Shown here: one piece after another, positions 33,903 through 44,259 of the stretch
Position numbering within the stretch: the stretch's first letter is position 1
How the letters are laid out: the number at the start of each line of letters is the position of its first letter
NCBI RefSeq assembly: GCF_002795265.1
Contig: NZ_CP024870.1
Span: 992,001-1,056,000 of the forward strand
Direction of reading: 5' to 3'
Length of the DNA: 64,000 bases
Source: Spiroplasma clarkii
GTDB taxonomy: Bacteria > Bacillota_I > Bacilli_A > Mycoplasmatales > Mycoplasmataceae
Program-made: the position numbers and the translations under genes
The notes under the pieces: model-generated
The model's database searches: none
What the model saw: the letters and a program-made list of their open reading frames with translations, nothing else
What the model was told of the DNA's origin: nothing

Positions 33903-35268
33903 ATGACTTAGCAAAATCAGCAATTGGTAAGTCAATTAGAGAAATTATTGGTGATAATGTTGATGAACTTATTATTAATGATAAGAATAAGGGTACAGTT
34001 GGTAATTTAATTCAAAAGTATTTGTTTAAAATTGAACCTAATAATATTAGTGAAGCAGATTTTAAAGAATTAGGATTAGACCTAGAATTAAAAGTTATTC
34101 CACTATTAGAGAGATCTTTAAAAAATAAGTTAGCCCCAAAAGAAAGAATGGTTTTAGGTATGATAAATTACCATAAAATTGTTGATGAAACATTTGAAGA
34201 AAGCTCTTTTTTAAAGAAAAACCGCCACTTGTTGATAATGACATATTTATATGATTACAATGCAGATAAATTGGATTATAAAATTATAGATGCCTTTTTG
34301 TATGATGTCACAGCAGATGATTTTTTTCCAGACATTAAATCAGATTGAGAAAAAATCAATAAAGCAGTAGTTTCAGGTGAAGCACACTTATTAACTGAGA
34401 AAAACAATAACATTTTAAGTCCTAGTACTAAAGGTGGTAGTGAAAATAATAGAAAACAACCAAACTCTGATGAAATTGCAAAGGGAAGAGCATACTCATA
34501 CAAAGTTTCATTTGTTAAAAAAATTATTGAAAACTTTGCCCAAGAAGAATTTGATTTTTTCATAAAAAACCTAAATAAAATTAATTATATTGAAAAAGAG
34601 GATATTGAAGCAGAAATTTATGACTTCTTAAATTCATTAATTGGTACAAAAATCCCAAAAGGAGATAAAATTGAAAAAAATTGACATGAAAATGTCTTTA
34701 AAAAGACTGTAAGAGAAAAAGATGAAAAAATGTTTCAAAAAATGTATAAAAATCCCTATCTAAAATTTTCACACAAAGTTTTAGATGAGAAAGGTAATTT
34801 ACAAGAGGAAATAAACACAAATGTTGACATACTTCCACTTGAAATTATTAATGAAGAGTTTGAAAATAGCTCATTATTTAATAATGTAATTGATAAAAAG
34901 TATGTGATTATTGGAATAGACAAAAAGACTAACATTTTTAAAAAATACTGAACATTTACATTTAATGACTCTCAGATTGAGAAATGTAAAATTGCTTTTG
35001 AAAAGGTCAAAGAGAGAATTCAAAATTATTTTAATTCAAAATCAGATGAAAAATTTACCTTTAATTTAAAAAAATCAGATGATTTAGCAATACATTTACG
35101 TCCACATGCAAAAAATGGTTCAAAAACATATGAGAAAAAAGGAGTACCATTAGACATAGTTATTCATGAATGGTGAATCAATAAAAAGGAAATAACTTAA
35201 TTGCTTTAATTTGAGACCATAATTAACTATTTGAATAATTCTGTTTTTGATATAAATAGGTTTATATG

Positions 35269-35313
35269 AATCATAATGATATGATTTTGATAATAATGAA
35301 ATCATAATGATAT
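35269..35313 (+). promoter_or_regulatory. Tandem palindromic operator-like sites
   Basis: AATCATAATGATAT occurs at 35269-35282 and again at 35300-35313. Its core ATCAT-A-ATGAT is a palindrome. The repeat spacing of 31 bases is three helical turns, so a protein could bind both sites on one face. They lie just upstream of the promoter for the small membrane protein. Confidence 0.5.
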
Positions 35314-35327
35314 ATTTTTGGGAAAAT

Positions 35328-35356
35328 TAGACTTCTAGTGGAATTTCGTATATAAT
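35328..35356 (+). promoter_or_regulatory. Sigma-70-type promoter of the small membrane protein gene
   Basis: TTAGAC (35328) and TATAAT (35351) are separated by 17 bases. AAAGGAGG and the ATG follow within 20 bases. The -10 is perfect and the -35 is weak. Confidence 0.6.
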
Positions 35357-35374
35357 AATTAAAGGAGGTTTTTT

Positions 35375-35554
35375 ATGAAAAGTACACTTTTATTGATAAT
35401 TCTACTAATAATGGCACTGATTCCAGGTATTATCTATGCTATTTTTCACCCAGGTCACAGATTAGCAACACTAGTATTGTTGTTTTTATGTGGATTAATT
35501 CCAGGTATCTTATACTTGGTATGACCTGATGGTGGTGGATATTCACCAAAATAA
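35375..35554 (+). CDS. Small two-helix membrane protein
   Basis: A 59-residue protein with two hydrophobic helices. The first ends LIPGIIYAIFHPGHR and the second GLIPGILYLVWPDGG, so the I-P-G-I motif appears twice. This recalls Pmp3/YqaE stress peptides and superinfection-immunity-type small membrane proteins, but neither is certain. AAAGGAGGTTTTTT precedes the ATG, and the gene has its own promoter and terminator. One TGA is read as Trp. It lies between two restriction clusters. Confidence 0.75.
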
Positions 35555-35571
35555 ATCTAAATTTTATATTT

Positions 35572-35606
35572 AAAAACCACAATTGCTTTAAATTGTGGTT
35601 TTTTAT
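35572..35606 (+). terminator. Terminator of the small membrane protein gene
   Basis: AAAAACCACAATT pairs with AATTGTGGTTTTT (13-bp stem, 6-base loop), ending in a T run. Confidence 0.88.
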
Positions 35607-35736
35607 ATTTTTTGATTTATTAGTGAAAAGTCAACTTTATTACTTCACTTCATTAAAATTTAGATTTTGAATAATTCAACAAATCAAAACTGCAAATTAT
35701 AGTAACTAGAATTTTAATCATAACAAATTGATTTTA

Positions 35737-36393
35737 CTATTTACTTGCAATAATTTGTAGAATTGCATCATATATATCATCAAGAGTACTACCATATTTA
35801 TAAAAATCATCTTTAAAGTTATCATAACCGCAATCCTTGCATGCTTTGGTAATTTGTCTTACTTGTTTGTCTTCAACTTTATTGGTCTTTGTTCTGATAC
35901 ACAATCAATCGTCTTCATCACAAAATGTTATTAAATAATAAACTAGACAGCTGTAAAATATTTTTTTGGTTTGAGAATTAGTTATTTTTTTAAAATTCTC
36001 ATCAATTCGTAAGAATATGTCACTTGAGTTAACATCTTGTTCACCATTCAATAATTTTTCATAAATTATTTCATAGAACTCTCCATACTTCTCCATTTTT
36101 TCAATAATTTTAAAGCTAGATAACACATCAAGATACTGCCTCATAGCACTTTTAGAAACATATTCCTCATTTTTTGCTGCTGGATTTACAATTTTTTTAC
36201 CACATAACATTTGATACTTTTTATCTTTTCGAAAAACTTCAATATAATTTGTTCTTTCATTGCTTGGCAATTTCAAATACTTATCATAAAACCTATCAAC
36301 AATTGAAGTAATTTTAGTTTTAATATTTCAAAATTTGAACTCTTTATCAAAATCAAATAAATCTATAATTTTTTGTACCTTATTTAATTCCAT
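35737..36393 (-). CDS. Unknown protein coupled to the HEPN-DUF262 gene
   Basis: A 218-residue protein, soluble and mostly helical, read through TGA at 35905. No family recognised. Motifs of note are LCGKKIVNPAAKN and, near the end, CIRTKTNKVE and CKDCGYDNF. Its ATG at 36393 overlaps the end of the DUF262 fusion gene by 14 bases and is preceded by GGTGGATGATATTT, so it belongs to the same operon and may be an accessory subunit of that defence system. Confidence 0.65.
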
Positions 36394-38836
36394 AAATATC
36401 ATCCACCAGTAATTTTGCAAATTTTGCACTTCTATCTTTGATTGAGTCAAAGTCAAATTTATCAAGTTTTAAAAGGTCTTCACCAGCAACTGTAAAAGGA
36501 ATTCTTGCTAGAACAGATTGGGTTTTACTGTAGCTATATTTTTTATTTTCTCATTTTGAATTTCCTAGTTCTGAATTATTAGGTTTATCTAGTATCAAGT
36601 AATTTCCTATTCTATCAGAATAAGATTTATGTTTGTCAGTAAGCTCTTGATCTCATTTTTTATTGTCTCTCAGCATATCTTTTCAATCAGAATTTAGTTT
36701 ATTTGGCATTATATGCTCAAGAGTTGGTTTAGTGTATGTTATCTTATTTGTAGCCTTATTATTTAAGGTAATTCAATGATTTTCAAGTCTAGACAGTAAA
36801 GCCTGAGCAATATTATTGTCTTGAATATTGTCATTACTTAACGAATTAATAATATCTACTCTTAATGGTAGAGCTTCTTTTGTTCCAATAAGTAGGTTTT
36901 CATTTTCTTTGTTTTCAGAAACCTTGTCACTAAACCAATCTTGCAATATTTTTGGCAATTCAGTTAAAAAATTAGATAATCCACTAAATGCATCTAAATA
37001 TTTGATTAGTCTAATCATAAGTGGAGTTAGTGATTGTCCTGTACCTCTTACTTGCACTAAGAAAATGATTCATTTTTCAACTTCAAAGAGACATTTTTCT
37101 AATGAAGTTAGATTTGAAAAGCTGATTCTTAATTCTCTTGGATTTCAACTTTCTCTTGAATAGACATCCACTAAGTAAAATAGCAAAATAATTAAAAAAT
37201 CTTTGTGTGCAATATTTGCTAAGGTTGTTGCCAATGGGTAAAATTCACTATTTCTATCTAAATAACCTTTTTCAATTGTGATTAGTCTATAAATATAAAA
37301 GTATCGCCCAAGCCTTTCACAAGCTTTTTTATAGCTGTCAAGATCTAAATTCATTTGTCTATGAAACACTTTGAAACTTGATAAAATACTCTTTTTATTA
37401 GTTTTGATTTTACCTTCATAAAAGCCTATTCGGGCATTTTGGTATGTTAAAAAACTATATAAAAATGATTCATATTTTTTAGCTTGTTCATCATTTTTAC
37501 CTTTAAGACTAGTGATTCTATTAAAGTTAAAGTACCAATTAAATTCTTTGGTAATTTCACTTGTGTTTTCTTCAAAAACATTTTTTTTGACAGTGGTAAA
37601 AATGTAGTTCTTAATCATGTCAAATGTATCTAAATCTTTTCCTTTAGAGTTTAGATTTTCAAATATTTCCATTTCATTAACTTTTTCATCTTCAAACTTA
37701 ATACAAGAGATAATAAAGTTATTGTAATAGTAATTAAATAAATCAATTAAATCATCAATTGGTCAAGTCTTAAGTGTGTTAATAAAAAAATCATAATTTT
37801 TGGTAACTAATCCAATATTTAATTTTTTGTCATTGTTAAATTGAGTCTTATTTTGAAAACCCTTCAAAATAAGATAAAGTGCATCATTTTGCTTTTCTGC
37901 TGCAGTTGAATTTTTATACTTTTCTTTAATTTTTTTATCTGAATACATATTATTTTCTTTGTATTCAAATAGATTTTTTAATTCTATAGGTAATTTTTGT
38001 AGATCTAGCTCTTCTTCAACAACTTTGTCCTTAATAAGATCATTCATAGCTTTAAATAATAACAGCGAAGTTGTAATTCTTTGTTGACCATCAATCAATC
38101 TAATATTTTGTTTTTTTAAGTTTACTACTTGTTCTACTCTACAAGCAATTGCACCAAAATATACTTGCTCAAATGTATTAAACTTTGCAATTAACTGGTT
38201 TATTAGTTCTTGACACTCATCAATTTCTCATCGATAATCTCTCTGATATGGTGGAATAATAAAAGTGTTATTCTCACTTAATACCAACTCTCCAATAGAT
38301 AATTTTTCAAGTGTAATGTCTTTTGACTCATACTTGAACTTATCTTCATCTCCAATATTTCTAGTTAAATTTGATTTTTCATAGTAAATCTTATCATCAA
38401 ATTCTGGTATTTTTAAGTCCTTGTTTTCAAATAGGTAAATAATAAAATGAATTATTTTTCAAATATGTCAAACAAAGTTAAGTAATGAAATTAAAGTATT
38501 TGAACTATTATCTTCAAAATTTCCATTATCACTATAATGGGCACTTTCATTACGACTGCGCTGAATATATTTTAAAGAAGTTAAAATACTGGATGGAAGT
38601 GCATGTTTTTTCTCATATTCACAATAATCCTTAAAACTATTAATCAAAAAATCTAAGCTTTTGCTTTGTTGACTTGCTAAAATCTGTTTTAAAAGCCTTT
38701 CTATTAATTTTGCACTTTCCATAATCACAAAATACTTGTTTTTATAGATAGTTTCTCGTTCAATTCCTCCAATATCTTCATATGCTCAAGCATAATTGCT
38801 ATAATTTTTAATAAATTCAAAATTTTTACTATACAT
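36380..38836 (-). CDS. GmrSD-type protein: HEPN-like + DUF262 + DUF1524
   Basis: An 818-residue protein (several TGA-Trp codons). The N-terminal 130 residues contain YIQRSRNESAHYSDNG with R-x4-H at residues 95-100, as in HEPN/DUF4145 domains. The DUF262 ParB-like part follows with PPYQRDYRWE, RLIDGQQRITTSLLL and DMIKNYIF. DUF1524 is at the C terminus: TLEHIMPNKL and RIGNYLILDKPNNSELGN. GmrSD enzymes use NTP to cut modified DNA. The gene overlaps the C5 methyltransferase stop by 8 bases, and GGAGG precedes the ATG. Confidence 0.85.
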
Positions 38837-40145
38837 TTTTATTTTCCTCCATTTCAACAATTTTATTAAAGATTGCTACTAATACATTTACCACAATAGA
38901 ATTGCCAGCTTGTCGATATAAAATTGAATTTTTGATTAAATCTAATTTTTTGATATTATCAAAGTCTTTTTCACTAAACCCCATTAATAGAAAGGTTTCT
39001 CTTGGGGTTAATAGACGATACTTGGCTTTATTTTCTAGTTTTTCAAGAGAGGTACCACATAAGTCCACAACCCCTGCATTAGGATGCCTATCTTGTTTTG
39101 TGGTAATTGTTCGACATAAATTTAAAAAGTAACCATTAGATCTCTCATCCACCGAATATATTTTCCTTCCATTATTTGATTCAATTATTTTTTCTTCACT
39201 AAGACTGAACAGCTTGTGATTGCAAGAATACATTGTCTTCCTACTTGGTGTTCGGTTTGGTGTTGATTCAATTGCTTCTTCACGATATTTTGCATGATTG
39301 TAGTCAACTTTGATTATTTCGTATATTTTTTTAGAAATTTTTAATTTTTTTGATATGTCAGTTGGGTTCTTCTTTTCTCTTATCAGCCCTGTTCTTGTAT
39401 AAGTGTCATGGAACAACTTATCTTCTCCTCTAACACTTAAAGCATAAACTCTTTCACGACTCTGAGGAATTCCATAATCTTTTGCATTTAACACATAAGT
39501 TTGAGTGTTATACCCTAGTTCATGCAAGAAATCAATCCACTCTTGGTAATCTGCTTTGTGCCTCTCAGAAATCATATTTCTCACATTTTCAAGCAATAGA
39601 TATTTTGGTAGTTTATTAATGGAGCATAATTCATTTAATATTCTCTCAATTTCTCATAATAATCCACTTCTTGTCCCTGAACCTTTAGCCATACCTTGGT
39701 TGAAGCCATGTAAACTACCTGCCACAGAAAGATCTTGACAAGGAAAAGAATAAGTTAACATATCAAATTCCCCAATGTTTTTTATAAGTTCAGCACCTTT
39801 TACATTTAAAATACTACCTTGATTATTGCAATTTTTGATTGCACTATATAATAATTCTCTTACTTTTCTATCTTTTCTCACTAAATTGCTATTTGAAATT
39901 GGAGTTTTTGAGTCACTTGAGTGATCGAATTTACAAAGAAATTCATTAATTGTTTCATCATCTAGTTTATTTGCAACATTTTTACTATTGTGGTGCATTG
40001 CATTATAACTAATGTTAGCCCACATATCTCACTCACTTGTGCCTGCTATCTCAAAGTCCAAAATTTTCTTGTCTTTTAATATTTTTAAAGCTTTATGTTG
40101 AGCGCCAATTCCGGCAAATGTCTCAAATACTCTAATTTTTAGCAT
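38829..40145 (-). CDS. DNA cytosine-C5 methyltransferase
   Basis: A 438-residue enzyme: motif I VFETFAGIGAQHKAL, motif IV TYSFPCQDLSVAGS, motif VI LLLENVRNM, motif VIII IPQSRERVYAL, and C-terminal LTPRETFLLMGF and RQAGNSIVVNVL. AAGGGGGT precedes the ATG. It heads a three-gene unit with the HEPN-DUF262-DUF1524 protein and the 218-residue protein. It resembles the methylase at 62.4-63.5 kb in layout, with the same ETFAGIG and YSFPCQDLS wording, so the two are probably related. Confidence 0.92.
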
Positions 40146-40336
40146 AAAAAAATACCCCCTTAAGTATTTTACTGTCTTTGTCAGACTTAATCAACCAATT
40201 TTTAGATAAATACTGACTTATCTTAAAAATAGTTAATTTTTAGATTCTGTTTTGACCAACATTCTTGCTTCCCAGCAAGCAAATTAATTTATTTTATTTT
40301 TTCTGAGTAAAAGTGATTAACTTTTTATGAGTAAGT

Positions 40337-40495
40337 CTAGAACAAATCATAAACGATTTTGATAATTGAAAGTCAAATTAAAACTATCAAGATCCACTTA
40401 ATAATCACTTCTTTTTTAATGATTTTTTTAAATCAAATTGCCAATACAGTTCCACCAACTACGCCACAAATCATTGGCAAAGCATTTTCAATCAT
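40337..40495 (-). CDS. Possible small membrane protein
   Basis: A 52-residue frame using TGA as Trp. It has two hydrophobic segments (ICGVVGGTVLAIWF and WILIVLIWLSIIKIVY) separated by a Lys-rich link, ending at TAG 40337. The composition is that of a small membrane protein, but no clear ribosome site precedes the ATG at 40495 and no homologue is known to me. Confidence 0.35.
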
Positions 40496-40619
40496 TAAGT
40501 CATGTTAATTTGTGGTTTAAATTAATTTACTCAGTTTTAAATAGAATCAACAAGTTATTTTTGACTTAAATCTAACTTGCGATAATCTTTTTTAGCTTCT
40601 TTAAGAAAATCTTCTTTAG

Positions 40620-42633
40620 TTATCTCATTTTATGGTTTATTTTAAAATTCATAATTTTAATAAGACTTGATTTTAATTCCTTATAATTTTTAAAATTAAT
40701 TGTATAGGCTTTTTTAGTTCTTAAATTAAAGAGTTTAAGTTTTTCAACAATAGTGCCATTACTTTTTAAAATAAAACCATAAATCAATAGCTGATAAATC
40801 ATAGTTTCTGTTATTTTATCAACATTTTTAAATTCTCAAACAGTTTTTGAATTTGGATCATAGGCATCAATTACTCCACCCAAACTAATTCCTTCAAAAG
40901 CATTTTGTTCAGCAAATGCTTTTAATTCACCAAAATTCTCACACTTATCATCAATTGTTATGGGTACTTCAACCTCTCAACTAGGATCATATTTAATGGA
41001 CTTCATTAAGGTTTTTATTTTAAACAAGTCATTTTCAGTAACTCAATTATAACCAGAAGGTTCTAATTGATTGTAAGAAATTTTTTTACCTGACTCAAGT
41101 GCATCAAACATTACAGCTAATTGACAAAGTTCACTTGGGGTTAGGTTTTCTTTTTCTGCTAAAGTATTGAGCACGGCTAACTCATTTTTATTAAAAATAT
41201 TTATCTTTTTGATATTCTACAAGTGGAGCAATTTTTGAACTCAATTCTTGACGTTCATGTAGTAGCATCAATGTGACTAGCTTACCATTAATGCTGCTGG
41301 TGTCTTGTAAATAATCAATTTTATGTTTTTGTAATTTTATAAAATTTGTCATTTTAAAATCTACAACACTGGAAACAATGCTCTTTTTTGTGACTTTTAA
41401 GTGCTTTTTCAGATTTGCTAAGTAATAAAATGGTGTGTGTTCAAGTAAACTAGTAACATCAAAGTAATATTTTTTTGGTTTCTCTGATTTTTGTTTGAGC
41501 ACCGGTTTGCTTTCACTAACATTTATTTTTAAGTGTTTCCCCTTGTTTTCTAAATCTAAAAAACTGAAATTAGCATAATTTTCATTTCTTAATAAAATGA
41601 TTTTTTGTTTAGCTCTGGTTATTCCAACATAAAATAAATCCAAAGGTTGATTGACAGCAGTTTTATCAATTTCAAAATAATCTTCATCAAATCCATAAAG
41701 TATAACAAGGTCTTTTTCTCTCCCCTTTGTACCATGAATTGTTGAAACTTCCAACTTATTTTGTTTTAAGTCATCTCTTTTACTCGAACCAACTTCATTT
41801 ATATGGATTAAAATTTTTTTATAGTCACTTAAGTAATTGTACAATTTTTTGATTGCCTCTGAATTTGTGGAGTTGGCAATTATAATTGAGTTTTCAACTT
41901 CAAATTCATTAATTTGCTCTGCTAAATAATTTTTGATTGCATATGACTCATAGGGATTAAATGAAATGTATTCTACTTTATGCTTGCTAGATTTTTTTGC
42001 TGTGATTTTAAAACTATTGTTAAAATAGTTTAAGTTTAAAAACTTGGCAATATTTTTAGTAATTCTAAAACTTGTGGTCAATTTTAAATGCTTTCACTTG
42101 TACTTTGAGGGAAAAATTTTACTGGCAAGTGACAAATATCGAGCATCTGAGCCTTGGTATTCATACAAAGTTTGTTTTTCGTCGCCAAGTACTATTAACT
42201 TTAAATCTTGATTAATGTCTTTGATGAATTTTTTAATCAAGTGAAAGCGAACACAATTCATGTCTTGAACTTCATCCAGAATCAAATAATCTAATTTTGA
42301 ACTAGTTGTTCATTTTTGAATTGGAGTATCTGCTTGGAGAACTTCTAAGATTTTTTCATCTGTAAGAGCATCATCTTGATAATATTTTTTACAAAGTGAA
42401 TGATAATTTTGAACATCTAAGTTTTTCAAACCACTTTTGATAGCCTTTTCTAATATCTCAGCTTTTAAATCTCGATTATAAGTCACTATCATAAATTTTT
42501 TGTCTGAATAATACTTTGCTATCTCAAATGCAGTGCTCGTTTTCCCACTACCGGCAACTGCTTGAATCACTAAATTGTAATTTGCTGCACTTTCAATTAT
42601 TTTCTTTTGTTGATCTGTTAAAATTATTGACAT
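40620..42633 (-). pseudogene. UvrD/PcrA-like helicase with RecB-type nuclease end, frameshifted
   Basis: The first frame (42633-41191) has AVAGSGKTSTA (Walker A), LDEVQDMN (Walker B), VLGDEKQTLYEYQGSD, VSTIHGTKGREKDLV and DLFYVGITRAKQK. These are superfamily I helicase motifs. It stops at TAA 41191. The next frame carries on seamlessly with a domain containing GGVIDAYD, TVWEFKNV and QLLIYGF, a PD-(D/E)XK nuclease of the RecB/Cas4 sort, to 40620. Deleting one T from the TTTTT at 41194-41198 joins both into about 670 residues. AGGAG precedes the ATG. Truncated in this copy unless the extra T is an error. Confidence 0.8.
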
Positions 42634-42744
42634 AATTTCTCCTATTTTCAAAGTAAAATTCTATACCTATATTTTATCAACTATTTTTAAATAATATTAC
42701 TTTATTGTAAACACTTATAAATTTAACTATTTTTAAGCTTTTTA

Positions 42745-43854
42745 TTAAATTAACTGAAATTTAAATTTTTTATTAGCATAGAGATAATTTAATAAAATCA
42801 AGTTTTCTTTAGAGACTTTAGCAACTAAATTTTTCTTTTTGTCATAGGGAATTTTTTTTGTAACAATTTGTAATTCATTCTTATACAATCCTGCAGCATT
42901 ATTACCTATCAATACATCACCAATTTCAAAAAAATCCTTGCTCTTTAAAACCCTAGCTTTATTTTCTAGATTTATGTATTTTACTCTTGGTTGAGTTGAG
43001 CGAATGAAAAATTCATTTGTATCTGAGCGATTAAAATGAACATTGTTAAAAATAATTTCCTTTTCCACTTCACTAATTTCTTTGACAGTTTCGATATCTA
43101 ATTGAATTATATATGGATCTAATTTTGAAATCTTTTTGATTTCAGAAATTGCTGCAGGAGCATTTGCAAAGATGAGATCATCAACCAAACTAGTGGCTCA
43201 CACAACTTGAGTCTGAGTTGCTGCTGAAAGTTCTCGACAAACTTCAAGAGTTGGAGTTCCATCATTTATCAATCAAGGACCAGCTGAACTTTTATTTTCA
43301 GATGACAAGTAACTTGTAGTTTTAATTCTGTTCATTCAAAAATTTATTGATGTATTTTGAAATTGCTTTAAACTCATCCCTGTAAATTTTTGGGGATAAA
43401 AATTTTGACACCCTCACAAATTTGATAATTTTGGTTGATAGAATAAAATTGTTTCTAAAACTTTATCATCATTGCTCATTTGAATTTCAATTTTAATGTC
43501 ATACTCATTGTAAGTAAGGTCTGCAATAATTTTTGGACTAGGTATAACATCAAACCTAATGACATCAATTCCTAGTTTATTAAAAAAACTTAAATCATAA
43601 TTTTTAATTTCTAAAATGTAAAAAGTTTTTTGTGTTGTGTCCACTGTGATTTCATATCCTAATTTCTTAGCAATAGCAAAACATTTTTTATACATTGTCA
43701 AAAGCTATTCTTTATTATTTGAAAACATATTTATTTGTAAAAATGTTGCATATAACCTTTCCACACCAAATGTTTTTGCCATTTTAAGGTACTCAATTGT
43801 TTTATCAATCCCCATTTTTTCAGGATAAATTGCAATACCAATTCTTTTTTTCAT
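42745..43854 (-). pseudogene. DUF871/MupG-like gene with in-frame TAG
   Basis: The ATG at 43854 follows AGGAGGTAATT and starts MKKRIGIAIYPEKMGIDK, as in MupG proteins. After about 49 codons there is TAG at 43705. The same frame then continues to 42745 with WGCQNFYPQKFTGM and FFIRSTQPRVKY, which are DUF871 landmarks (about 369 codons in all). A TTG at 43701 could restart the main part. It is closest to the plus-strand paralogue at 48.8-49.9 kb. The nonsense codon probably inactivates it. It lies beyond the EIIA gene terminator. Confidence 0.75.
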
Positions 43855-43899
43855 AATTACCTCCTAAATTTTTTGATAAACTATTTTTATATTTAAATT

Positions 43900-43929
43900 A
43901 AAAAAATCAAGTCAAAATTTGACTTGATT
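43900..43929 (-). terminator. Terminator after the lactose-type EIIA gene
   Basis: AATCAAGTCAAA (43905-43916) pairs with TTTGACTTGATT (43918-43929), followed on the minus strand by seven T. Confidence 0.8.
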
Positions 43930-43934
43930 AAATT

Positions 43935-44237
43935 TTAGTCTTTGAATAAATCAATTACTGCTTCTGCAAGATCTACTGTTGTTTGTGCATTGAGCATTTG
44001 ATCTTCAGCATGCATTAATAATAATTTAAATTCAATTTTTTCTCCCAAAGCTTCCTTTTGAATTATTTCAAAATGTTCTTTAGAAGCTACAATCAAATGC
44101 TCTTTTGCCTCTTTTAATAAAGCATTTGCTTTTTCAAATTCTTTTACTTTTGTTTCTTTTAATGCTTGAATGGCATTGGATTTTGCCACACCTGAATTGA
44201 TGATAATTTCCATTGAAATTTTTTCATAATCGAGCAT
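43935..44237 (-). CDS. PTS lactose/cellobiose-type EIIA
   Basis: A 100-residue all-helical EIIA. The phosphorylated His is residue 76 in LLMHAEDQMLNA, matching LacF/CelC proteins. It passes phosphate from HPr to the separate EIIB encoded upstream at 47.5 kb. GGAGGAAAATAA precedes the ATG at 44237, which lies just after the murQ2 stop. It is the last gene of the EIIB-EIIC-membrane protein-murQ-EIIA transcript. Confidence 0.88.
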   Translation of the reverse strand: MLDYEKISMEIIINSGVAKSNAIQALKETKVKEFEKANALLKEAKEHLIVASKEHFEIIQKEALGEKIEFKLLLMHAEDQMLNAQTTVDLAEAVIDLFKD

Positions 44238-44259
44238 TTTATTTTCCTCCTTAAAAACT

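Larger units (their letters stand above)
32591..35200 (+). pseudogene. Sau3AI/MutH-type restriction endonuclease interrupted by an IS
   Basis: The first codons (MNSENIKK) are at 32591-32611. The rest continues from 33887 to the TAA at 35200, after the insertion. Joining the halves with one copy of the flanking repeat gives an uninterrupted 444-residue frame. GTVGNLIQKYLFKIEPN, DLELKVIPLLE and KERMVLGMINYHK match the MutH-like catalytic domain of Sau3AI, including the E-x-K pair. AIHLRPHAKNG near the end belongs to the second domain. TGA codons are Trp. A TTG at 33863 inside the IS end could start a shortened protein. Confidence 0.85.

Noticed and set aside
40430-40465. tRNA-like D-arm (GGCGTAGTTGGTGGAACTG on the minus strand)
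   Set aside because: No acceptor stem or T-loop could be found around it; it reads better as part of a small membrane-protein frame.
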